This document shows positions 27,242-36,200 of a stretch of DNA of 64,000 nt, piece by piece; within the stretch, counting starts at the first letter, position 1, and every line of letters starts with the position of its first letter. The notes under the pieces are model-generated. The model had not been told where the DNA came from. It was given only the letters and a program-made list of their open reading frames with translations, and made no database searches. The translations under genes and the position numbers were made by a program. The DNA is taken from positions 21,314 through 85,313 of the forward strand of contig CAYZGO010000014.1 in assembly GCA_964478075.1 (NCBI GenBank), read 5' to 3'. This DNA is from DAOUEX01 sp034430235 (GTDB lineage Bacteria > Chloroflexota > Anaerolineae > UBA2200).

Positions 27242-28714
27242 TCAGGGTACGCTTTGCACATTCAGCGCTAACGCGGCAGCGAGATCTTGGATGAGGCTCT
27301 CGAACCAGTGGGGTGTTTCCCCTTGCGCAGCAGCGCCCCTTGTGAAGCTGAGGTTCACCTCACCGTTCACAAATTGCGCCACCAGCCGTAGACGCCTCGG
27401 AGGGCGCCAGGCGCTTAGAACGATTCCTACGAGCACCATGACCGCGCCAGCAAGGATGGGCATCAGGCCGTAGTCCTGCCCAAACTTGATGACCGCGTAA
27501 TGCTGTGGTCTGAAGGTATAACTATCGCCTAAAATCTCGACTGAGCTGGCGCCATGAAACTGATGCTGATAGAAAGGCGACGTCTCGGCGCCGTAGAACG
27601 CTTCTACCTGGAAAGTCGACGCGACTTCCCCTGGCGGAGGAGGACTAAAAAGTAGGCGCAAGGACAAGTCACGACTGGGCACGAGGACATATTTTTCACT
27701 GCCTTCCTGCTGGAAATAACGGCTCAGTAGACTGGTCGGCGCAAAGTTCAGCACGATGACGTAGCGTGGGCTCTCCTCTTCGCGAAAGCGCAATGCCACT
27801 TCTACGAACTGTGTTGCTCCAGTTTCGGGCGTCTGCAACACCAGGTCTGGTCCAGTGGCATCTTGGGCCCGCACCAGCAGTACTGGCTCTGTGGACATCT
27901 GATAGAAGATCAGACCAGCATAGAGAGATGGGGCATGGTTGTGCAGTATCTTGCGCCTGACTTCTCGGTCTGCCCGCAAGAAAGTCAGTTCTGTGCGCCC
28001 ATCCTGCAATTGGCCTCTTGTGCGGTCATAGCTCGCCTCGATGAGCTCGGCCCGGATGGCCAGGTCCGTTCCGTGGCTAAGCGGGCGAACCTGCCCAGGG
28101 CGCAGGGTGACTCCTTCTTCCCACCATGCTGTACGCTCACTTAAGGCCAATCCTCCGATTATAAGCAGCAGCCCCAGATACACTAGGACAGGAAAGAGTG
28201 CAAAACGACCTGCGTAGACCAGCAGGCCATTATTCCCATCCAGAAGCCGATAGCGGTGTACGCGCAAAGCTTCCTTCACGTGCTCCAGTAATTGCTCAGA
28301 GGTCTCTGCTGGTGACAGCCGGCCAACGAGCGTCTTCGTGCCCAATGACAAATCTGCACGCCACAAATAGCGCGGATGGATGAAATGCACAGTCCCCAAC
28401 AACAGGTTGAAGGCTAGCAGTCCAAGCAACCCCCTGAACCACAAAGAGTGGTGGATATCGAATAGCTTCAGGCGAACCAGCCAATCAGCGGCGCTGTGAT
28501 AACGCTCGCGCAGTGACGTCAGCCACAAACTGTTGGTCATCGGATCGGTAGCTGCGTCCGCTGGCCTCTGTGGCAGGAAGGTTCCAAGGCAGACCAGCAC
28601 GGCCAGACCTAGCAGGAGGAGCATGGTCGTGTAAGGCGACACGAATATGCGCCACAGGCTGTCCAGCACGTCCTCAGAATTCCACAATTCAGCAAAATGA
28701 GCTCGCATGGTCAT
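27242..28714 (-). CDS. ResB-like cytochrome c biogenesis protein (Ccs1)
   Basis: 490 residues. Three N-terminal membrane helices (about residues 28-48, 91-110 and 171-192) are followed by a large outer domain and a last helix near residue 420. The N-terminus SLWRIFVSPYTTMLLLLGLA and the loop after FDIHHSLWFRGLLGLLAFNL are typical of ResB. With the CcsA-like protein it would carry heme to apocytochromes outside the membrane. A strong promoter lies directly upstream, so this gene opens the transcript that runs into the glycosyltransferases. Confidence 0.82.
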   Translation of the reverse strand: MTMRAHFAELWNSEDVLDSLWRIFVSPYTTMLLLLGLAVLVCLGTFLPQRPADAATDPMTNSLWLTSLRERYHSAADWLVRLKLFDIHHSLWFRGLLGLLAFNLLLGTVHFIHPRYLWRADLSLGTKTLVGRLSPAETSEQLLEHVKEALRVHRYRLLDGNNGLLVYAGRFALFPVLVYLGLLLIIGGLALSERTAWWEEGVTLRPGQVRPLSHGTDLAIRAELIEASYDRTRGQLQDGRTELTFLRADREVRRKILHNHAPSLYAGLIFYQMSTEPVLLVRAQDATGPDLVLQTPETGATQFVEVALRFREEESPRYVIVLNFAPTSLLSRYFQQEGSEKYVLVPSRDLSLRLLFSPPPPGEVASTFQVEAFYGAETSPFYQHQFHGASSVEILGDSYTFRPQHYAVIKFGQDYGLMPILAGAVMVLVGIVLSAWRPPRRLRLVAQFVNGEVNLSFTRGAAAQGETPHWFESLIQDLAAALALNVQSVP

Positions 28715-28738
28715 AGCAGCACTTTCCTGTGCCTCTTA

Positions 28739-28767
28739 ATCATACGTAGGTGTGATTCATTTGTCAA
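28739..28767 (-). promoter_or_regulatory. Sigma-70 type promoter of resB
   Basis: On the minus strand TTGACA (28767-28762), a 17-bp spacer and TATGAT (28744-28739) form a near-consensus promoter 25 bp before the resB start. The -35 box touches the stop of the GT39 gene. Confidence 0.75.
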
Positions 28768-31266
28768 TCACTTGATGGTCAGGCTGGCTAATGCAAGCAG
28801 TGCACCGATTTGTTGGCCGCCGGGCAGGCGCTGAACTGATAGATACATGCGGTAGCGGCCGGGCGGCAAATCAGACGGCAATGGCAAATTGTGCTGATCG
28901 CGTACGATTTCGTTCGCAGTCCATTGGTGGGCTGGATGTTGTCCCTCAGTTGGCTGGCCTCGTCGTTCCAGCCCAATTGTGCCCTTTTCGTCCCGCAGTT
29001 GTAGCACTAGTGCAATGTCTCCACCGGGTCGGTGAGCTGCTTGCCAGAACAGGGTAAGATGCAGAATATCGCCGGGGCTGATCGGCGCGTCGGGTTGGTG
29101 TTCGTAACCCAGTTTGGTCAGGTCATATCCCAATAACGTCACGTCCTCAAACTGGACGTTTGGTTGCTTCTTCATACTGAGCACGGACAGGGGCGGCGGT
29201 GCCGCAACAGGCAAGATGCGCACGGACTGCAAGAGGACATGGTCACCGACAGTCCGACCGTCTTCGATCACTGGCAACCTTAGGCCGTCGCCAAGGCCAT
29301 ACATGCCAATCTCGATCACGTAATCTCCTGGTGGCGTCGCCGGAAGGATAGGCAGACCGTAGTTATCAACGATTTGCTCGGCTTCCTTCCATATTGTCGT
29401 AATCTTGGCACCACCTCCAGGTTCGGCGTCACGCTGGCCAACCAGGTGACCATGTGCATCCACAATGTGGGTGAAGACCTTGTAGCGCTCATTCATAGGA
29501 GCAATCGCCTGCCAAAACAAGGTCAATTGCAGGATGTCGCCTGACATGACTTCAGCCGTGGGTAAGTTGTATCCCAGCAGGCATACCTTGTCACCAAGGT
29601 TCACGTTTAACGGATGCTCAATACCCTCTTCGGAGGGTGCGCCGGGCACGGCGTAAACGACGAGCCGCACGTTGCCGTACCACGAATCCATGGCCTTGTA
29701 GGCGTGCTGATCCAGCCAGCTTTCCACAAAGCGCCCTGGATCGCTCTCGTCTGTGGCCCACAAGACGGCGAATACGCGCCCTCGACCTTGTATCATTTGC
29801 TTCAGATCCGCCTCTGTCTCTGCTTCATCCAAGGGGCGCTGACGAGGGAGTGGGTACAGGGGCGAGGTCCCCTGGTAGTAGTAAGTGAACGTCTCGATTT
29901 GCCCCGGCGCGTTGATCAATACCGCATCGTCTTCTCGCTCGACCGCGTGGATGTACTGCGCAATGCCGCGATAATCATCGCGAGCGTAGCGTGGGTTGAG
30001 ATAATAGGCCTGCAGCGAGTACAGGAAGGAACTCACGACGAAAGCAATAGCTGCTAACGAGAAGACCATGCGTGCCCAGGGCCAGATACGCGCCACCGGC
30101 CTGTCAGCGGCAGCATTCGAAGGTCTGGCGGCTTGCCAGAAGCAACGCTCCACACCTGCTAGCAGTACAGCACCCCGTGCCAGGAATAGATAGAACGGGG
30201 GAGTGCACAGCAACAGAAACTTGGGATTGTACATCGGCCGCTGCAGCGAAAGTGCACACATTATACAGATGGGGACAAACAGGTACAACAGGCATGCCAC
30301 ATAAGGGATGGTACTCTGCGCCTGGCTTCCCAAACCTCTCGCCCTCTCGCACGGGGCAGAACGCGGGGCCCGCATACCCAGCAGCAGCAGCACGGCGAAA
30401 CCCGCTAGCACGAGGCTGGGATGTGGTTCAACGGACAGGCCCAGGCTGAAGACACGCAAGAGGTCAAGAACCAAGGTTGTGAAGTGCAGTGGTTCGCTGA
30501 TAGCAGGCCACACGCGCAGTTGTTGCGCTGTCAGGAGCAACCACGGTAAGTATGATGCCCCTATAACCGCCTGCGATACTCCCCAGCGTAGTGCGGCCAG
30601 CAACCGGTAACCGGCATCTGGGAACCGGTCTTTCTTGAGCCACCACCACAGGAAAGCGAGATTCTGTACCAGGATTATTGTCACGGCGAAGTAGTGGGTA
30701 TACAGAAGCAAAATCGTGACGATAAGGTAGGCCACCAAGAGCAGATAGCGGCGGAAGGAAGAAGCGCGGGGGTTGGTGTGTGTAACTTTGCCTTGCCAGG
30801 TGGAAAGAAGGCGCAGGAAGGTGTACACAGATAAGGCCCCCAGGAGCGCACAGAGGATGTACATGCGTGTTTCCTGGGAGTAGTAGATTTGAAATGGCGA
30901 CAAAGCCGCAAAGAAGGAGGCTACTAGGCCAATGGTGTTACCAGCCACAGAGCGGCCAAGGGCAAAAGTCAGCAGCACCAGCAGCGTGCCTAGCAGTGCT
31001 GACAGGGAGCGTACCGCTAATTCACTGGTGCCGAAAAGAGCCAGCCAGAAATGAAGCACATAGTAGTATAGTGGTGGGTGAATGTCATTGGCAGCGCCTC
31101 TGGTAATAGCCGCCAGGTCTCGCGCAGCCAGGGCGATACTGGTGCCCTCATCATTCCACAGGCTTTGGGCCTGGATACGGTACAGGCGCAGGCCCAGTGC
31201 CAGCAGCAGTACGAATATCAGGAGACCATCGACCAGCAATTGCCGCTCTCTCTGTGTCAGTCGCAT
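28768..31266 (-). CDS. GT39-type membrane glycosyltransferase with two C-terminal beta domains
   Basis: 832 residues. The N-terminal 450 residues have about 11 helices and the acidic motif SLWNDEGTS of the PMT/ArnT (GT-C) fold, with HPPLYYYVLHFW behind it. Enzymes of this type move a sugar from a polyprenyl phosphate to a protein or lipid on the outer face. The C-terminus holds two copies of one domain: LLGYNLPTAEVMSGDILQLTLFWQA (first copy) and LLGYDL with ISPGDILHLTLFWQAA (second copy), about 140 residues apart. These are probably beta-sandwich binding domains. ATG at 31266 is chosen over the TTG before it. Confidence 0.82.
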   Translation of the reverse strand: MRLTQRERQLLVDGLLIFVLLLALGLRLYRIQAQSLWNDEGTSIALAARDLAAITRGAANDIHPPLYYYVLHFWLALFGTSELAVRSLSALLGTLLVLLTFALGRSVAGNTIGLVASFFAALSPFQIYYSQETRMYILCALLGALSVYTFLRLLSTWQGKVTHTNPRASSFRRYLLLVAYLIVTILLLYTHYFAVTIILVQNLAFLWWWLKKDRFPDAGYRLLAALRWGVSQAVIGASYLPWLLLTAQQLRVWPAISEPLHFTTLVLDLLRVFSLGLSVEPHPSLVLAGFAVLLLLGMRAPRSAPCERARGLGSQAQSTIPYVACLLYLFVPICIMCALSLQRPMYNPKFLLLCTPPFYLFLARGAVLLAGVERCFWQAARPSNAAADRPVARIWPWARMVFSLAAIAFVVSSFLYSLQAYYLNPRYARDDYRGIAQYIHAVEREDDAVLINAPGQIETFTYYYQGTSPLYPLPRQRPLDEAETEADLKQMIQGRGRVFAVLWATDESDPGRFVESWLDQHAYKAMDSWYGNVRLVVYAVPGAPSEEGIEHPLNVNLGDKVCLLGYNLPTAEVMSGDILQLTLFWQAIAPMNERYKVFTHIVDAHGHLVGQRDAEPGGGAKITTIWKEAEQIVDNYGLPILPATPPGDYVIEIGMYGLGDGLRLPVIEDGRTVGDHVLLQSVRILPVAAPPPLSVLSMKKQPNVQFEDVTLLGYDLTKLGYEHQPDAPISPGDILHLTLFWQAAHRPGGDIALVLQLRDEKGTIGLERRGQPTEGQHPAHQWTANEIVRDQHNLPLPSDLPPGRYRMYLSVQRLPGGQQIGALLALASLTIK

Positions 31267-31277
31267 CAAGCACCATT

Positions 31278-32012
31278 CTATGCAATCGGGCAGGCGAGCC
31301 CGAACTGCGTAGCCTCGTAAGCGCAGCCGGATTCCAGGTTGGCCTGTGAATAGAGATTCAGCGCCCTTTTCGCTAGGATCATCGCAGCCCTGGGTTTGTT
31401 GGCCAGTCTTCGTGCCATTCTCTCAGCCACACTCCACAGATCGGACAGGGGTACAACGAGTTCAACAAGTCCCAGACGGAGGGCCTCTTGCGCGCTAATC
31501 GGGTCGCCTGTCAGAATCATGCGCTTAGCGTGTCCAGGGCCAACCAGTTGTATCAAACGCTGGCCTCCGCCAAGCCCAGGTGTGATGCCCAGGCCTACCT
31601 GAGGAAAAGAGAGCGAGGCTGTATCAGCAGCGACACGGATGTCGGCAGCAACGGCCAACTCTGCCGCCGCGCCTAAGGCGTAGCCATTGATGGCGATCAC
31701 GACTGGCCTTGGGAAGTCTTCTATGAGCTTGAACACCGCCTGAGCCGTTTCGGCGAAACGGAGGCCCGCCGTGGGACCGGAAATAGCCCGCAGTTCCCTG
31801 ATGTTGCCGCCCGAAGCGAAGACGCCCTCGATGGCACTGCCTATGATCAGCGCACCGATTCCCTCATCCTGGCCCAGCTCTAGGAGCGCAGTTCTCAATT
31901 CGGAGAGCACTTTTTGAGTGAGAGTGTTTCGCAGTTTTGGGTTATATATGCGCAGCAGCGCCAAATTCCCGTCACGTTCGCGCAGCACGCCAGGACTGGC
32001 CAAGAGGATCAC
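31278..32012 (-). CDS. Enoyl-CoA hydratase/isomerase family protein
   Basis: 244 residues, crotonase fold. The CoA-binding oxyanion segments are ASGGNIRELRAI and INGYALGAAAELAVAADIRV. The first Glu of the hydratase pair lies near LGAAAELAVAAD, and FPQVGLGITPGLGGGQRL follows. The usual second Glu in PEVxLGIxPG is a Gln here, so isomerase or another crotonase activity is possible. The GTG start overlaps the preceding stop (GTGA); a TTG at 32003 with a better spaced GGAGG is the other choice. Confidence 0.83.
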   Translation of the reverse strand: MILLASPGVLRERDGNLALLRIYNPKLRNTLTQKVLSELRTALLELGQDEGIGALIIGSAIEGVFASGGNIRELRAISGPTAGLRFAETAQAVFKLIEDFPRPVVIAINGYALGAAAELAVAADIRVAADTASLSFPQVGLGITPGLGGGQRLIQLVGPGHAKRMILTGDPISAQEALRLGLVELVVPLSDLWSVAERMARRLANKPRAAMILAKRALNLYSQANLESGCAYEATQFGLACPIA

Positions 32013-32794
32013 CTCCCTGTGAATTGTGCAGGGCGCTTCTCCAAAAAAGCTGTAGTCCCCTCCACTCGATCTTCAGTGCCGCAGACCAACCCGAACTGGC
32101 TCGCCTCATATGCACAGGCTGCGACCAGATCGATCTCTGTACCCACGTTGATGCTCTTCTTGGCCCAGGCCACTGCAAGCGGTGCCTTGCTCGCAATCTT
32201 GCGCGCCAGTTCCTTAGCCTTATTCATGAGCTCGGCCACTGGGACGACAAAATCTACCAGGCCGATGCGCAGTGCTTCCTGGGCGGAAATCATGTCGCCA
32301 GTAAGGATCAACCACTTGGCGCGCCCTTTACCTACCAGTCTGGGTAATCTCTGGGTTCCGCCATAGCCAGGGATGATGCCCAGGTTGATCTCAGGTTGTC
32401 CGAGCTTCGCGCTGTCTGCTGCCATACGGATATCGCAAGCCATTGCTAGTTCGCAACCACCGCCTAATGCGTATCCATTAATGGCGGCAATGACCGCCTT
32501 GCTCAGGGTCTCGATTTTGAAGAAGATGTTCTGGCCCCAGGCAGCGAATTCTGTTCCCTCGGCAGAACTGGCAATAGCGCGCAATTCGTTGATGTCGGCT
32601 CCGGCTACGAAAGCCTTCTCTCCTGCCCCGGTGAGGATAATGCACCGCACGGTCCTGTCGCTATCCAGTTCATCAATTGCCGCAGACAACTCTACCATGG
32701 TGGCGTGGTTCAGTGCATTGAGCACCTTTGCTCGGTTGAAGGTGACAATGCCGATGTTTTCTTCACGGGTCACAAGAATGTTCTGGTATTCCAT
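32009..32794 (-). CDS. Enoyl-CoA hydratase (crotonase)
   Basis: 261 residues. It has AGADINELRAIAS, INGYALGGGCELAMACDIRM with the first catalytic Glu, and GQPEINLGIIPGYGGTQRL with the second. These match short-chain enoyl-CoA hydratases that hydrate crotonyl-CoA-like substrates. A GGAGG site precedes the ATG. Twelve bases upstream is the stop of a destroyed 3-hydroxyacyl-CoA dehydrogenase gene, the usual neighbour of such hydratases. Confidence 0.9.
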   Translation of the reverse strand: MEYQNILVTREENIGIVTFNRAKVLNALNHATMVELSAAIDELDSDRTVRCIILTGAGEKAFVAGADINELRAIASSAEGTEFAAWGQNIFFKIETLSKAVIAAINGYALGGGCELAMACDIRMAADSAKLGQPEINLGIIPGYGGTQRLPRLVGKGRAKWLILTGDMISAQEALRIGLVDFVVPVAELMNKAKELARKIASKAPLAVAWAKKSINVGTEIDLVAACAYEASQFGLVCGTEDRVEGTTAFLEKRPAQFTGR

Positions 32795-32806
32795 GCGCTT
32801 TCCTCC

Positions 32807-32848
32807 CTACTTGTAGTTGTAGAACCCTTTGCCCGTCGTGCGGCCCTA
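32807..32848 (-). pseudogene. C-terminal remnant of a 3-hydroxyacyl-CoA dehydrogenase gene
   Basis: Read on the minus strand, the last codons give GRTTGKGFYNYK and a stop. This is the conserved tail of 3-hydroxybutyryl-CoA dehydrogenases. A stop precedes the Gly in frame; removing one G from the preceding CTAGGG would give LGR and extend the match. Nothing further upstream matches the family. The gap 32795-33281 (487 bp) otherwise holds no gene I can recognise, only short broken frames. Confidence 0.65.
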
Positions 32849-33281
32849 GTGTCCGGACAGGATCATACGTTTGAGAAATGGTGACGGAGCACAGTGGACT
32901 TTTGAACTCCTCGCCGGAGCGCATCAGCCAACAGCCACGACGCGAACTCGTTTGATACGTAGTGCCGCCTCCATATCTCCCAGCACGTGAAAGAAGAGGA
33001 CAATGACCGTTCACAGGATGGTGCGAAACGGAACCTGAGAGAAGGTCGCGTCATGGGTCACGATGCTGGTGCACACGGTCTTGAAATGATTGAGGCCATG
33101 CAGGAGGCTGCAAGTGTAGTTCTGTACGGTTGTCATGGGCAAGCTGGTGAAGGCAAGGTAGACAGACACTGCAGCCAAAGGGGTGGATGATCAAGAAAGC
33201 AACGCCCACGAATCTGTCTTCCATTACCATTTGGCAATCAAGCTCGCGTTGGGCAACTACTATCGTTCTTGCAGATCGTTT

Positions 33282-36200
33282 TCAGGTTATGAGCCCCTCA
33301 CTGCGCAAGTGTTGTATCGTTTCCTGCACGAGCGATTTAACATCCTGAGTTGCTGTGATGACCGAGGGGAATGCAGGAGCCATGAAGTAGTATTCCTGGT
33401 CCTCCCTGTTCAGAACAGAGCAAAGTATCAGGCCATCCAAGGCCTGCTCCATGGCAGCGGTCGAAACCTCTGCACCGTGCTCACGCAACGCATCCTCGAT
33501 TTGAGCGAACGTAACGCTAGGCTTGTCCAATATGAGCAACGTGATCAGACGCTCCAGAGCGGTAGTGTTACCCCACATGACTTCGATCAGATGCTCCCTG
33601 AACTGGCTAGAGCCCCCAATGGTGTCCAGGTCGGTCAGGGTAATGAGGCGATCACCTCGCGCATTGAGCAGTGTGATCAATTCCTGGCAGATATACTGCA
33701 CGATGCTGGGGTGACAGGCTGACAGGTCTATGACCTCTTGTATCAATTTGCTGGCGTCCTCAAATCCAATCCCCATCTCCTGCATGGGTTCCAGGACGAT
33801 GCGCCCCGTGTCCCTGTGATTCAAGTAACTCAGCTGAATGACGTTGCAAAAGTTGAAAAAGGCAGAACTGGAATGATGCAGACTGGCATAGAGTACCCTC
33901 TCGCCACAAAAGACAAAGCGACAGTAGCTTTCCTGGGAGAGCGCCCGCAATGCTTTGAAGAGGCGCTCCTGATTCATGGTGTCGTACTTGAGGAGCGCAT
34001 CTACCTCGTCCAATAGTATCACGATGCGTTGTCCCTCTCGTTTCTGTTTCATGCGTGCAACAAACCACCTCAGATTTTCAGGAGAGCAATCGGGCAAGGA
34101 AAGTTTCCACGTCGTGTCTATGGCGTCGCAGAAATCACGATAGTTCTGTACAGACTGGCAATTCAGGTAGAGCGAGTAGTAGTCTGTTGCATCTGTGAAC
34201 AAACGATGAAGCTTGGTCAGAATGGAGGTCTTTCCAATCCTCCGCCCTCCGACAATGGCAAAGCTGTTGTCTTTGATTGTACGGGTGATGGTCTTCAATT
34301 CGTAGTCTCGGCCGAAGAACATGTTCTCGGGAACAGGCCCCGACGTAACATATGGTGACACGACTGTCAAGTCTACCTGTCTCAGGAGTATCTGAGTGAA
34401 TCTCTTCTCTGGGTCCTTTGCCACGAAGATGCCGTACAGGTCGCCAAAGTCCATGACTACGAAGTCATGGGCCATGCCGCGTGTCAGCCTTTCGAAACGG
34501 GTCTTCGGTCCGCGCTCGCGGCCAGCGGACGTTTCGTTATCCGGGACAACCAGCAGGGCGAGATAACTAGACCCGTTGAGGATGCGCATCAGATCACGAA
34601 GGTCATCTACGTCTTGCTCTACCAGGTCGTGCTTTTGCGTGAAAACAATAGGGAACGTCGGCGGCACTTTCAAGCGCAAGGCGGGCGCTTTGATCACGTA
34701 ACCGTGCAGTTCTTTGTAGGATCGGGTGTCCAGGAGGGTAAACCCAAGCAACTGACATAACTGATCGGCAATACGCGAGACCGCGGGCCTAAAAGCAGCC
34801 ACGCTTTTTAGGCTTTCCTGTGCCGCGCGCCAGTTACGCAAAAAGCCCGAAACCTGCAGAGAGTTGGCTGGCTCTAGCACGGGTGGGTCCAGGCGCAGGA
34901 CGAGGTTATCATCCCTATGCTCCTGCACGTACTGTTGCAAGGCGCGAATCCTGAGTTTTGTCGGTACGTGAACCAGCGTGTCAGCCTTGACGTCATTCTG
35001 ATTTTGCAGGATACGCCGTATTTCCTCTCTCCACAGCGGCCAATTGCGCTCGAAAACTTGGTCTTGCATGCCCTGAGAGGATTGGAGGAACCATCGTCCC
35101 GCGAAAAAGGTCATTGCCAAGGCTGCTGCGGCAAGGATCACCCTTGCGAGCATGGACCAGGAGATGAGGCCTGTTCCTGCATCAATGCCTCTATAGACCC
35201 CGCCATTATTGATGCTAGCGTACAAGCATGAGCGCTTTACATCAACGAGGATGGTCAGTACATTGGCGTGAGGTGGTAGGCCGTCATTAATGGCACGCCA
35301 ACTTGACCCCCCATCTTCGCTACGGAATACTCCACCGTCTGTACTGGCATACAGGGTATTCGGTCGCCCGCGAGATGGGTTGATGGCTAGAGCCTGGATC
35401 TTGATGTTGGTGGGCAGGGAGCCCCTGCCGATAGCCGTCCAACTGCTGCCCCCGTCAGTTGAGCGATAGATCTCGCCCGTCCCTGTTGCAGTTGCGGCAT
35501 AGATGACATTCGGTGAACGTTCGTCCACGACGATGCTGTGCACTTCCTCGCGTGGCAGCCCATGCTGTGCTGGCTGCCAGAGTAACCTGCCTGGGTCGGT
35601 TCCGCTATCAAGATTCAAGTGGTAAATACTGCTGCTCGTCCCGGCGTACAGGATTCCTCCCTCTGTGGGAGCGAGGGCCAGAACCTGGACATGCAGGTCG
35701 TCAAGCCCATTGTTGACAGCCGTCCAACTGACACCACCATCGGTGCTGTTGAAGACGCCAGCTCCATTGGTTCCGGCATAGAGCACTCCAGAAGTCTGGT
35801 CGCTGCGAGCTCTTGCTGTGCGCTGAATCACCAGTGCATTTATCTGCGCGCCACGGGCCAGGCCGCCATTCACTAATCGCCAAGTGCTGCCGCTGTCAAT
35901 ACTCTGGTATATCTCGCTATACCATGTCCCAGCGTAGAGAGTGTCGGGGAGCAACGGGTCCACTGCCATGGTCAGGACATTAGGACGGGCAAGCCCCTCG
36001 TTGATAGGAACCCAGGTCTGCCCGTCGTCCGTTGTCTTGTGCACGTCTAATCCTGTTGCAGCGTACAGATGTCTTGGACGTTGTGGAACTGCAACCAGCA
36101 ACAGGACATTAGTGTTGATCAGCCCTCCATTTCTGGGTTCCCAACGCTGGCCAGCTTCACTGCTGTAGTATACGCCGCGCCCAGTACCTGCGTAGATCAC

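Noticed and set aside
32850..33281. Transposase remnant beside the lost dehydrogenase gene
   Set aside because: Short frames such as 33054-32863 gave a faint transposase-like look, but there are no terminal repeats or catalytic motif to support it.
33183..33722. 179-codon plus-strand frame at the end of the propeller/ATPase gene
   Set aside because: It is antisense to the conserved ATPase C-terminus and has no motif.
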